Origin: CAZPRQ01 sp964589415
Lineage (GTDB): Bacteria > Patescibacteriota > Doudnabacteria > UBA920
Direction: 5' to 3'
NCBI GenBank assembly: GCA_964589415.1
Contig: CAZPRQ010000002.1
Coordinates: forward strand, 1-46,465
DNA length: 46,465 nt
The notes under the pieces are model-generated. The model saw only the letters and a list, made by a program, of their open reading frames with translations. It was not told the DNA's origin and searched no databases. Positions 1 to 7,436 of this stretch are shown here, one piece after another. The translations under genes were made by a program, and so were the position numbers. Each line of letters opens with the position of its first letter. The first letter of the stretch is position 1.

Positions 1-124
1 AGTCTCCCGTGAACTTGGCATCCCTTGCGTTATAGGTACCAAAATAGCGACTAAAGTCTTTAAAAACGGCGACATAGTGGAAGTAGACGCAAATAAAGGT
101 ATAGTAAAAATGGTTAATCCCTGA
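1..124 (+). CDS. PEP-utilising mobile-domain protein, C-terminal fragment
   Basis: Only the last 40 codons are inside the window; the frame is open from base 2 to a TGA at 122-124. The translation starts VSRELGIPCVIGTKIATK and continues with a GDIVEVDANKG motif, nearly identical to the ends of the three complete paralogues starting at 1994, 3428 and 7437. This is the tail of the swivelling phosphohistidine domain (PEP-utilising enzymes, mobile domain). The catalytic TSHAAI histidine lies just upstream of the window and is not seen. It shows that the carrier paralogue array extends to the left, with at least four members. Confidence 0.85.
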   Translation, partial: VSRELGIPCVIGTKIATKVFKNGDIVEVDANKGIVKMVNP

Positions 125-127
125 CTC

Positions 128-159
128 TGTAAATGGTTCGCAATTGCGGATCATTTACA
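128..159. promoter_or_regulatory. Palindromic operator, copy 1
   Basis: A 32-bp palindrome centred between 143 and 144, with core CGCAATTGCG and outer arms TGTAAATG/CATTTACA. The only two unmatched pairs (136/151 and 138/149) are G-T combinations. It lies just after the carrier stop at 124 and just before the regulator start at 172. Two relatives sit at 827-860 and 8992-9021. No T tract follows, so it is unlikely to be a terminator. A TATAAA at 163-168 could be a -10 box. Confidence 0.6.
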
Positions 160-171
160 AAGTATAAACTT

Positions 172-819
172 ATGATTGAACGAGTATTAAAACAAGCGGC
201 CAAACAAAGACCCAAAGGTAAAATTAAGACTGAACGGATTTACAACGATTCAGCGGTTTTAAGTGATATACTTTTAGGGGTCCTCACGGTCGTTGGGGTG
301 GTACCCATAGGACTAATTGCCCCCAACCTATTTTCATCAATTGCAAAATTATCGAAAACTTTCAAACGCTTGACCAAGGAGCAGCAGGTTGAAAAGTTGA
401 CTAATTCTTTTTACTATTTAAAACGAACGGGAAAGATTACTCTTGAAAACGGACTGAAAGGTCTTTTTGTGCGCCTAACCAAAAAAGGAAAAAAGAAACT
501 GACAGAAATAGACTACGAGAACTTGCAAATCCCTCATTCCATAAAATGGGATAAAAAATGGTGGCAGGTCGCGGCCGACATTCCCACAAAGGAATTTAAG
601 CTCGCAGCCGATGCCTTTCGCCACAAACTTCTAAATATGAATTTTTGCTCCTTACAAAGATCGCTTTGGTACTATCCCTTCGACCCTAGGAAAGAATTGG
701 AATTTGTGTTAACCCGATTTGGACTGGAAAAATTCGTAACTGTTATGGAAATTAACCGTATGGATAGACAAGACGAAAAAATCCTTAAAATGTATTTTAA
801 GAAAGCTGGGATTCTTTAA
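172..819 (+). CDS. PaaX-like regulator with Cas2-like domain
   Basis: A 215-residue protein. The C-terminal half (from about residue 124, motif KWDKKWWQVAADIP) reads as the Cas2-like ferredoxin-fold domain found in PaaX-type repressors: the pattern is K-W-D-x-K-W, then a D-I-P strand, L-L-N-M-N-F-x-x-L-Q-x-S-L-W, and P-F-D-x-x-K-E. The N-terminal part is basic, followed by a hydrophobic stretch at about residues 30-52 and a helical segment that could be a winged helix. I chose the ATG at 172 over the in-frame ATG at 133 because 133 lies inside the palindrome. Known PaaX proteins are transcriptional repressors. Here the gene is flanked on both sides by a related palindrome, so autoregulation and control of the downstream cluster are inferred. 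The hydrophobic stretch leaves room for a membrane-associated role. No Shine-Dalgarno sequence is visible. Confidence 0.65.
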   Translation: MIERVLKQAAKQRPKGKIKTERIYNDSAVLSDILLGVLTVVGVVPIGLIAPNLFSSIAKLSKTFKRLTKEQQVEKLTNSFYYLKRTGKITLENGLKGLFVRLTKKGKKKLTEIDYENLQIPHSIKWDKKWWQVAADIPTKEFKLAADAFRHKLLNMNFCSLQRSLWYYPFDPRKELEFVLTRFGLEKFVTVMEINRMDRQDEKILKMYFKKAGIL

Positions 820-826
820 CTCCAAT

Positions 827-860
827 CTGTAATTGGTTCGCAATTGCGAACCAATTACAG
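827..860. promoter_or_regulatory. Palindromic operator, copy 2 (perfect 34 bp)
   Basis: A perfect 34-bp palindrome with no loop, centred between 843 and 844. The core is GGTTCGCAATTGCGAACC and the outer arms are CTGTAATT/AATTACAG. It fills the gap between the regulator stop (819) and the kinase start. An AT-rich TATATA at 863-868 lies at the same distance from the centre as the TATAAA of copy 1. No T run follows. The half-site TGGTTCGC resembles the TGATTCGY core I recall for PaaX sites in enteric bacteria. Confidence 0.7.
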
Positions 861-867
861 GTTATAT

Positions 868-1962
868 ATGTGGAAAAAATATTTTAATTATCGGGGGCAG
901 CGAGACATAAATACCATGGGGAATACAAACAAAAAAAATCAGGGACAGGAACTAATTGAAGAGGTTCTTCACATATTTTATTTGCCGTCACAAAAATTTA
1001 GCCTTTCCAAAATTACTACAGGTTTTGTAAACACCACGTACTTGGTAAACACCCCTTCGTCAAAATTTGTACTCAGACAGTCAAACCCACATAAAACTTT
1101 AAAACACCTCCAGCTGGAAACTGAACTCCTTGAATACTTAAAAAAAGAACATTTTGCATATACTGCGCGGATAATGCCTAATATTAAGGGTCATAATATA
1201 ACCAAATATAAGGGGCACTATTTTACTTTACAGACTTTTATTAAAGGCTCCATTAAAGCTTCCTGGCAGGACGTACGTGGATATACGACTCCCATAGGAA
1301 AAAACCATTTTAAAGCTTCCGCACTTTTTTCCCTAACTGCAAAAAACTTTCCAAAAACAAAAGAACTTCCCAATACAGGAATAGAGTTTCAGTTAAAAAC
1401 CGCTTTTAAAAAATTACCGGTTTTACTGAAAAAAGCACCGGAAGATTTGCTAATTAAAAAACTTTGTCTACAAAAATCTTGGCTCCTCCAATTAACAAAA
1501 GAAACCCAAACGGCACTAAAAAAATTTAACTACTCCAAATTACCCAAGCAATTAGTCCATTTTGACTTACATCCCGGAAACTTTCACTTTGTTGACAATC
1601 GTGTTTCTGGCCTGTTCGATTTCGACTGGATTAGGCTGGATTCCCGTCTCGCAGACATTGCTTCCACTATTGGCCAAAGCTGTTACGAAACTTCAGGTCC
1701 AAGAAGGGCAAAATATGATAAAAGAAAAATACAAACCGGGCTTAAAGCTTACTCAGCAGCTTTACAAAAAAATAATCAGCTTTCCCCTACTGAAATACGG
1801 CTTCTGCCATGGGTCCTAAAAGGGTATATGATTTTCCAGCTCCTCTGGACTTTAGAGTGGTATATAACTAACTATAAAGAGCCAAAAGCGGCCTTGTACC
1901 TACAGTTTTTCTTTGACATATTAAAACAGAACGATTTCAATAAATTATTTAATAAATTTTAA
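868..1962 (+). CDS. APH/homoserine-kinase-II-like phosphotransferase
   Basis: A 364-residue protein of the aminoglycoside phosphotransferase-like kinase superfamily. The Brenner-type catalytic loop is HFDLHPGN (about residues 231-238) and the metal-binding motif is FDFDW about 20 residues later. The N-terminal lobe has a glycine-containing TTGFVNTTYLV loop and a LRQS strand that would carry the ATP-binding region. These enzymes transfer the ATP gamma-phosphate to small hydroxyl substrates such as sugars, choline, homoserine or antibiotics; the substrate cannot be read here. The open frame begins upstream with a TTG at 844, but that lies in the palindrome. ATG 868 is used, and ATG 916 (348 residues) is equally possible. 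It is followed after 31 bp by two phosphohistidine-domain genes on the same strand, suggesting one unit. Confidence 0.75.
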   Translation: MWKKYFNYRGQRDINTMGNTNKKNQGQELIEEVLHIFYLPSQKFSLSKITTGFVNTTYLVNTPSSKFVLRQSNPHKTLKHLQLETELLEYLKKEHFAYTARIMPNIKGHNITKYKGHYFTLQTFIKGSIKASWQDVRGYTTPIGKNHFKASALFSLTAKNFPKTKELPNTGIEFQLKTAFKKLPVLLKKAPEDLLIKKLCLQKSWLLQLTKETQTALKKFNYSKLPKQLVHFDLHPGNFHFVDNRVSGLFDFDWIRLDSRLADIASTIGQSCYETSGPRRAKYDKRKIQTGLKAYSAALQKNNQLSPTEIRLLPWVLKGYMIFQLLWTLEWYITNYKEPKAALYLQFFFDILKQNDFNKLFNKF

Positions 1963-1993
1963 ATATGTTAAAATAAGCATACAATTTTTATAT

Positions 1994-3424
1994 ATGAACA
2001 CTAATTTAAAAACTCAGCAATTACTCAACATTATTAAAAGTGGCACCTGGTTTGTACAAGGGTTCAACGGCTTGCCACTATATTTGCATGGAGTGGCAAG
2101 TACCACCGGCTGGATGTTAGAAACAGACTTTGGACAAAATTATTCGCATTTTTTTCTCCGCGTAAATGAAAGCCGCGCGCACTGGTATTACGACGAATTG
2201 GATATGCACGCAATTGGCACCGGGTACTATAAGCGCGTTACGTCCCCCGCTAAGCTTAACTCTCTCATAGCAAAACATAAAGCGACATATTTGAAAGCCA
2301 AAAAGGCAAGCGGCACACATACTGAAGCACAATTAAAAAAAATGTCGCTTGCGGAATTAGTCGCACTAATTCAAAAAATGGCCAATGAACTAAAAATGAG
2401 TGTTGGCATAGCCCATGCCCAAGAAGGCATTTCTTTTGTTAGCGAAGCTAGGCTAATTGAAATGCTTGAATTAAGGAAAGCAAACACCGCTGAAAACCAC
2501 CAGCTGCTCAGCTCGCCTTTAAAACTTTCCTACCTTTCCGAAGCACAAATCTTATTGGGCCGCATCAAACACACCAAAGGAAGTCGAAAAGAAAAATTTA
2601 TTCAACAGTTCATTAAAAATTTCAGCTTTATAGACAATAGCTATGTTAAAGGAGTAAAACTTTCGGAAAAAGACGTTAATGAAAAAATTAAGCATTTAAA
2701 GCACATACCTAAGCTAAGCCAGTTAAACATGGCAAAAATAAAAAAAACAGTCCTAATAAAAAAATTGAGACTGAACTCTTCTGAAAAATTTGTCATAACA
2801 ACTGTTGAAATGTGCACCAAATGGCAGGACGACAGAAAAAAATACATTATGCAAACAATTGGCCGTTACGAACCCGTGGTGGAAGAAATTTCCCAAAGAC
2901 TGAATATTAAACCAGAAATTTTTAAATACCTAATTCCTTCCGAATTAACTGCCAAAAACCTCACCAGCGCCTCATTTTTAACGAAGTTAAAAAAGCGCTG
3001 GCCGGGCTGTGCTTACTATACCCACCACAACCGCATAGACGCGTATCCGGGGCAGGCTTATGCCCTGCTGGAAAAAGAACTTTCCAAAACAGAAACTAAA
3101 GGCATAACGGAGCTTAAAGGCGGCATTGCCAATAAGGGATTTGCGAAAGGCGTTGTGCGAATTATTCGCACCATTCATGACATACCAAAAGTCAAAAAGG
3201 GTGAAATAATCATTGCATATATGACCCGTCCGGAATTTATGCCAGCCATGCAAAAAGCCGCCGCGTTTGTAACCAACGAAGGCGGCATAACCTCCCACGC
3301 CGCCATTGTAAGCCGCGAATTAAATAAACCCTGCATTATAGGCACCAAAATAGCTACGGAAGTTTTTCAAGACGGAGACATTGTGGAGGTGGATGCAAAT
3401 AAAGGGACTGTCAGAAAAATTTAA
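1994..3424 (+). CDS. PEP-utilising mobile-domain carrier protein (paralogue B)
   Basis: A 476-residue protein. The last ~100 residues are a PEP-utilising-enzyme mobile domain: a PEFMPAM strand-turn, then GGITSHAAIVSREL with the expected phosphorylatable histidine at residue 435, then IGTKIAT and GDIVEVDANKG. The preceding ~370 residues are mostly helical and match no family I recognise, but share landmarks with the two other complete paralogues, including a D-D/T-R-K motif (WQDDRKKY here). In PEP synthase, PPDK and rifampin phosphotransferase this histidine carries phosphate from an ATP-grasp domain to a substrate. Here the ATP-grasp domain is absent from the chain and is encoded at 9089. The next carrier gene starts 3 bp after the stop, so translation is probably coupled. 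Confidence 0.8.
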   Translation: MNTNLKTQQLLNIIKSGTWFVQGFNGLPLYLHGVASTTGWMLETDFGQNYSHFFLRVNESRAHWYYDELDMHAIGTGYYKRVTSPAKLNSLIAKHKATYLKAKKASGTHTEAQLKKMSLAELVALIQKMANELKMSVGIAHAQEGISFVSEARLIEMLELRKANTAENHQLLSSPLKLSYLSEAQILLGRIKHTKGSRKEKFIQQFIKNFSFIDNSYVKGVKLSEKDVNEKIKHLKHIPKLSQLNMAKIKKTVLIKKLRLNSSEKFVITTVEMCTKWQDDRKKYIMQTIGRYEPVVEEISQRLNIKPEIFKYLIPSELTAKNLTSASFLTKLKKRWPGCAYYTHHNRIDAYPGQAYALLEKELSKTETKGITELKGGIANKGFAKGVVRIIRTIHDIPKVKKGEIIIAYMTRPEFMPAMQKAAAFVTNEGGITSHAAIVSRELNKPCIIGTKIATEVFQDGDIVEVDANKGTVRKI

Positions 3425-3427
3425 AAA

Positions 3428-4873
3428 ATGAATCCTAACTTCCAAATCTATATTAGAAACGATTGGCCTTTGCCTTTTGTTGAGCCGTGGGCCATAGGGC
3501 CGACTAATGTAGCCAAACCTCCGTTTAAATGGAAGTTTATTTTAGTTGTAAACTTAGGCACCAAATACGCGTGGATTTACGACGCAAAGGACGTTATAAA
3601 AATAGGCCATGAAGTCAATAAATATTTAGCTAAGCCGAGCAATCTTAAAAAGTTCCAAACTCTCGCAAAACAGTCAGAAAGACAAAATAGAAAAATTGCT
3701 TCCCTCATCTTGAGTCTAAATTTGAATAATAGGCCATTAAAGGAGCTGGCAAACCTTTTTTCAAAATGGTACGAGGCTCATAAAATTTTTACAACCAGGT
3801 TTATGCCCATAGACGCAACGGACGAAACGCTTGAAACGGATATCCAAAACTCTCTTAGAGACAACGGCTTAAATTTAAACCCGTCTGAAATAGCTTTCCT
3901 CCTTACCCCAAACGCTGCCTCGTATGTTCAAAGGGAACATGCGGATTTTTGCCGACTGGCAAAAAAGTACCATAACAATTCTTCCACCGCAAGCGCGCTA
4001 AAAGCCATAGCGCAACACGCGCGTAAATGGTGGTGGACAACAATGGGCTGGGGACACCATAGACCTTTGAACACAAAAATCCTTCAGCAAAAACTGGTTA
4101 AAATAAAAAGTGTTTCTGTATTGTTGAAAATTCAAAAAAAGGAAACGGATGCAAGAAAAATGGCGCTCGTTAAAAAAGGTTTGCTGTTAAAACGTATTTC
4201 CCCGGCAACCAAAAACCTGCTTAACGCCTTTGAAGTCCTGGCCGAAATGCATGATACGCGAAAAGAAATCCAAATGAAAATGATGACCGCGGGGTTTTCT
4301 ATTGCCAAGTCAATGCTAAAAACGGCTCGCATCCCTGAAAAATTCTGCCGATTCATGCTGGTTGAGGAATATTTAAAACTAGGCAGCGGAAGAAAACCAG
4401 AGTTGAAAGAGCTGGAAAACAGGACAAAATTCTATTGGTGCGAATTTAGGGCAAACAGCAGCATACGCCTGCTTTCCGGCAAACAGGCTAAAAATAAAAT
4501 AAAAAGTAGCGGCGTATTCTATAAACAAAGTAAAAAACCATTAACCGAGATAAAAGGCCAACCCGCAAGCCCGGGATACGCCAAAGGCAAGGCGCGGGTT
4601 GGACTTAACGCTCATACGCTTATTAGAACCATTAAACCGGGCGAGATTTTAATAACCAGCCAAACCACCCCGGAATTTGCTCCAGCCATGAAGAAAGCCG
4701 CGGCTATAATCACAGACGAAGGCGGCATAACTTCCCACGCGGCAATAGTCTCCCGCGAACTGGGTATCCCTTGCATAATTGGCACAAAAATTGCCACGCA
4801 TATTTTTAAAAATGGCGACCTAGTGGAAGTCAATGCCGACACTGGAATAGTAAAAAAGCTCAAGCTCACATAA
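3428..4873 (+). CDS. PEP-utilising mobile-domain carrier protein (paralogue C)
   Basis: A 481-residue paralogue of the gene just upstream. The C-terminal domain begins around residue 375 (EIKGQPASPGYAKGKARV), then TTPEFAPAM and GGITSHAAIVSREL, with the phosphohistidine candidate at residue 437. The N-terminal ~370 residues are divergent but keep the shared motifs LLTPNAASY and MHDTRKE. The LLTP...S.Y motif recurs as LLTPPSATYSS in the 7437 gene. The divergence of N-termini against near identity of the C-terminal domain suggests different substrates or partners with a common phosphoryl donor. That is inference; no substrate is visible. A 92-bp gap with possible promoter boxes (TTGAAA 4902-4907, TACTAT 4926-4931) separates it from the next gene. 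Confidence 0.8.
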   Translation: MNPNFQIYIRNDWPLPFVEPWAIGPTNVAKPPFKWKFILVVNLGTKYAWIYDAKDVIKIGHEVNKYLAKPSNLKKFQTLAKQSERQNRKIASLILSLNLNNRPLKELANLFSKWYEAHKIFTTRFMPIDATDETLETDIQNSLRDNGLNLNPSEIAFLLTPNAASYVQREHADFCRLAKKYHNNSSTASALKAIAQHARKWWWTTMGWGHHRPLNTKILQQKLVKIKSVSVLLKIQKKETDARKMALVKKGLLLKRISPATKNLLNAFEVLAEMHDTRKEIQMKMMTAGFSIAKSMLKTARIPEKFCRFMLVEEYLKLGSGRKPELKELENRTKFYWCEFRANSSIRLLSGKQAKNKIKSSGVFYKQSKKPLTEIKGQPASPGYAKGKARVGLNAHTLIRTIKPGEILITSQTTPEFAPAMKKAAAIITDEGGITSHAAIVSRELGIPCIIGTKIATHIFKNGDLVEVNADTGIVKKLKLT

Positions 4874-4965
4874 ATTTTATTTAAAACTAGGTTTGATATT
4901 ATTGAAAATCTAAGACCAAGTATGATACTATTAAAATATAGAAACATTTATAAAATCGCTATTTT

Positions 4966-5895
4966 ATGATTAAACACCTTATCTCATCAAAAAACCTTAC
5001 TAAGGCGGATTACGACGAACTTAACCGGAGATTTCTCCACTTTGTGGAAAATGGTATTTCGCCAGACCTTGCCAGGGGTAAAGTGGTAGCCACTTTATTT
5101 TTTCAGCCTTCAACCAGAACCATGTACCTCTTCCAATCTGCCATAAGCCGCATGGGGGGAAATTGGATAGGCAGCATAGAAGGCAAAGGACTGTCCATGG
5201 AAAAAGGCGAAACTTTGGAAGACACTATCCGTGAATTTAGCTCACTGGCGGATTTAATAGCCCTGCGGCACCCGGACGACGACTCGGCCGAACGCTGCGC
5301 GCCTTTTGCTTCTGTTCCCCTACTTAACTGCGGAAGCGGTTCGCGCGAACACGCCGTTGGCACTCCGTGGATACTAGGGACCATGGCGTACTACACAAAA
5401 AAACCATTACAGGGTTTGAAAGTCGGCATTTACGGCACTCCGGAAATTAACCGCGTATGCAAAGCTATGGTTCCGGTATTTGGTCTTTATGGCATGGACT
5501 TAATCATAGACGACTTGGGTCACTTTCCCCTTCCCAAAGAAGTGGAAGAACAAGCAAAAACAAATGGGCTAAAATCTATCCGGTACGACAAACTGGAAAA
5601 TTTTATTGGCGACGTCGATATTTTATTTTTAACTCGCGGCCTGCAAAAAGGTATTTTCCCGGAAGGTAAGTTCCCCAAGGAAAAAGAAGAAATGATTTTA
5701 AAACTCTACCGCCCCATAAACAAAAGTGATATGGAAAAAATGCGAAAAGACGGCGTGCTGTACATGATTAAACCCCGCATATTTGAAGTCGAACGCGACG
5801 TGGATGCCGATCCCCGCGCCGTCTTCGCCCACCGCGAACCATACGCAGCCATGGGCGCAGCGCTTATTTCCTACTATTTAGATATAGCGATTTAA
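4966..5895 (+). CDS. Divergent aspartate/ornithine carbamoyltransferase-family protein
   Basis: A 309-residue protein of about the length of an ATCase catalytic chain. The carbamoyl-phosphate site is well kept: FFQPSTRT (P-S-T-R-T at 48-52), SMEKGETLEDT (Lys80) and LRHPD (Arg101). His129 of the normal H-P-x-Q motif is present, but the rest reads HAVGTP, so the usual proline and glutamine are missing. The C-terminal H-P-L-P-R segment is replaced by MIKPRIFEVERDVD, while DADPRAVFAHRE matches the usual end helix region. The phosphate-binding half is therefore conserved and the amino-acid-acceptor half is altered, implying a nonstandard acceptor or a very divergent pyrB. No other pyrimidine biosynthesis gene is nearby; its neighbours are the phosphotransfer proteins. 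Confidence 0.75.
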   Translation: MIKHLISSKNLTKADYDELNRRFLHFVENGISPDLARGKVVATLFFQPSTRTMYLFQSAISRMGGNWIGSIEGKGLSMEKGETLEDTIREFSSLADLIALRHPDDDSAERCAPFASVPLLNCGSGSREHAVGTPWILGTMAYYTKKPLQGLKVGIYGTPEINRVCKAMVPVFGLYGMDLIIDDLGHFPLPKEVEEQAKTNGLKSIRYDKLENFIGDVDILFLTRGLQKGIFPEGKFPKEKEEMILKLYRPINKSDMEKMRKDGVLYMIKPRIFEVERDVDADPRAVFAHREPYAAMGAALISYYLDIAI

Positions 5896-5913
5896 ATTGT
5901 TCCCTTAAAAATA

Positions 5914-5948
5914 CGCCCGTTCCGACTTGTGGTCAGAACGGACGTTTT
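5914..5948. terminator. Terminator between convergent genes
   Basis: A stem of about 13 bp (5914-5926 with 5932-5944, G-T pairs included) closes a 5-nt loop and is followed by TTTT at 5945-5948. It lies between the carbamoyltransferase stop (5895) and the stop of the minus-strand M20 gene (6007), so it probably serves the plus strand and perhaps both. Confidence 0.7.
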
Positions 5949-6006
5949 AGATTCGCGCAATTGTTGCTTTTCCCCCGCCAGCCGGTTGGCTTTTAGGGAA
6001 AGTAGT

Positions 6007-7221
6007 TTAGCTGGTTGCCAAAACCAGCCAGTATTTCACCATCTTGTGAAATACGTCCGGGTTCGGATTAAAGGTCGGCGTGTGGTGATCGCCCCCCGAG
6101 TTGGAGCCATGCGACCCCAGCATCCAAAAGGCCCCGGGCTTTCTGTACAGATAGTGGGCAAAACTTTCGCCGCCCAAGACTATGGGATGCTCTTCGGTTT
6201 CCTCGCCTTGCTGTCGAAGTGTACCAGCAACCCAATGATATTCGTCATGAGTGTTAATGAGTGCCGGATGCCCGCCAACGATTTTGATGTCCGAAAGCAA
6301 AGCGCCATTGGCCTCGGCAACAGTCCGCGCCTGCTCAACAACCTGCTTGATTAACCATTCATGCTCATGACGCGGCAACGCCGTACGAAACCCATACGTC
6401 ATGGTGGCGGCGGAGGGCATAATGTTACTACTCTCAAGCCCCTTGCCGGCTTGTATGCCGGTGGGTTCGAGCGCAGCCGGGTCAGTAGGAGCGATGTTGT
6501 GAGCAATAAAAGTGTCCAGCCGGCTCTGTATCGCGTGAGCCACACGCAAAGCGTTAACCTTGCCATGCGGCATAGCCACATGGCCGCCCGTGCCGTTTAC
6601 CGTGAACATGAGGCGTCCGCTGTTGCCCAGAAAACCCCCGGGACGGGACATAAACACCCCCGGCGTACCCGTTTGCGGCGAATTCCAAATATGGAGTCCA
6701 TAGACGGCAGAAATACCGTCAAGAACTCCTTCTCCAATGAGCACTTCGGCTCCGGACTCCGGTCGCGGGTCCGTTCCAGGATTCTCCTCAGCTCGCTCCC
6801 ACACAAAGCGCAGGTTACTCATGGGTCGAAGCTGAGCACCGTCAACCAACGCATGATAAGCACCCAGCAAGGCCGCGCTGTGAATGTCGTGTCCGCAGGC
6901 ATCCATCAATCCCGTGCGCTGCGAAGCGAAGGGTAGCCCCGTCGCCTCGGTAATAGGCAGAGAATCGATGTCCGCCCGAAGCATTATCCGATCCCTGTCA
7001 GGCCTAATGTGGTGAAATGTAACATCCACCACAAGCCCACCAGTGAATTCGGGCAAAACTTGGACAGTCCTATACTTGTTGCTGGTGGGAACAATACCAC
7101 GAGCAACGTAGTCGAGACGAGTATCTTCTTCCCACCGCGTGGCGGGATTTTGGTGAAGCCATTCCCGCGTTGTCATGACGAAAGGCATAACTCCCTCAAC
7201 AACCGCATCCAAGTTAGGCAT
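6007..7221 (-). CDS. M20-family metal-dependent amidohydrolase
   Basis: A 404-residue protein of the peptidase M20 / N-acyl-amino-acid amidohydrolase (IAA-amino-acid hydrolase-like) group. The zinc ligand pattern is present: LRADIDSLPI (Asp84), ACGHDIHSAA (Cys109, His111), the WERAEEN catalytic glutamate pair (Glu145/146) and GLHIWN (His177). A dimerisation-domain signature follows as GTGGHVAMPHGKVNA. The family cleaves N-acyl or N-carbamoyl amino acids and small peptides. The start at 7221 is set by a strong AAGGAGAAGG ribosome binding site a few bases upstream. A longer open frame begins at 7368 inside the -35 box of the promoter and is not used. Base composition is clearly GC-richer than the neighbours and the gene runs against them, which suggests acquisition by transfer. 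Confidence 0.9.
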   Translation of the reverse strand: MPNLDAVVEGVMPFVMTTREWLHQNPATRWEEDTRLDYVARGIVPTSNKYRTVQVLPEFTGGLVVDVTFHHIRPDRDRIMLRADIDSLPITEATGLPFASQRTGLMDACGHDIHSAALLGAYHALVDGAQLRPMSNLRFVWERAEENPGTDPRPESGAEVLIGEGVLDGISAVYGLHIWNSPQTGTPGVFMSRPGGFLGNSGRLMFTVNGTGGHVAMPHGKVNALRVAHAIQSRLDTFIAHNIAPTDPAALEPTGIQAGKGLESSNIMPSAATMTYGFRTALPRHEHEWLIKQVVEQARTVAEANGALLSDIKIVGGHPALINTHDEYHWVAGTLRQQGEETEEHPIVLGGESFAHYLYRKPGAFWMLGSHGSNSGGDHHTPTFNPNPDVFHKMVKYWLVLATS

Positions 7222-7339
7222 TTCCTTCTCCTTCAACTTTTTCAAAAAATTCGGAAACCTTTGCCACGCGGTTAGACCCAAAGGCCGCCGCAAAAAATTA
7301 AAAAAATTGCGTTGATATCCTCCGCAAATTTGTCCACAT

Positions 7340-7368
7340 ATTATATCATTTTTTTCGAAAATTGTCAA
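7340..7368 (-). promoter_or_regulatory. Consensus sigma70-type promoter for the M20 gene
   Basis: Read on the minus strand, TTGACA (7368-7363), a 17-bp spacer and TATAAT (7345-7340) match the consensus at all 12 positions. Transcription would start near 7333, about 110 nt before the M20 start codon. Its -35 box overlaps that of the divergent plus-strand promoter. Confidence 0.8.
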
Positions 7369-7390
7369 TAAAAACCTAGTGTGTTATTAT
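7362..7390 (+). promoter_or_regulatory. Divergent promoter for carrier paralogue D
   Basis: TTGTCA (7362-7367), 17-bp spacer, TATTAT (7385-7390), reading toward the gene at 7437. The -35 box shares five bases with the M20 promoter -35 on the other strand. A second TATAAT at 7405-7410 might serve as an alternative -10. Confidence 0.6.
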
Positions 7391-7436
7391 GGTTATAAAT
7401 CCCTTATAATAGCTGTATTTACTATCATTTTCTTAA

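Noticed and set aside
133..171. ATG 133 start for the PaaX-like protein
   Set aside because: It lies inside palindrome copy 1; ATG 172 leaves the operator outside the gene.
827..860. Palindrome as a transcription terminator
   Set aside because: It has no loop and no T tract, and related copies lie just before genes.
844..867. TTG start for the APH-like kinase
   Set aside because: It is inside the perfect palindrome and adds residues without family similarity.
5929..7275. Plus-strand open frames opposite the M20 gene (for example 5929-6354 and 6361-6936)
   Set aside because: They mirror a GC-rich gene on the other strand, have no recognisable motifs, and lie across the conserved M20 domain.
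6007..7368. Longer 453-residue version of the M20 amidohydrolase
   Set aside because: Its ATG lies inside the consensus -35 box, and the extra 49 residues have no family match. The ATG at 7221 has a strong ribosome binding site.
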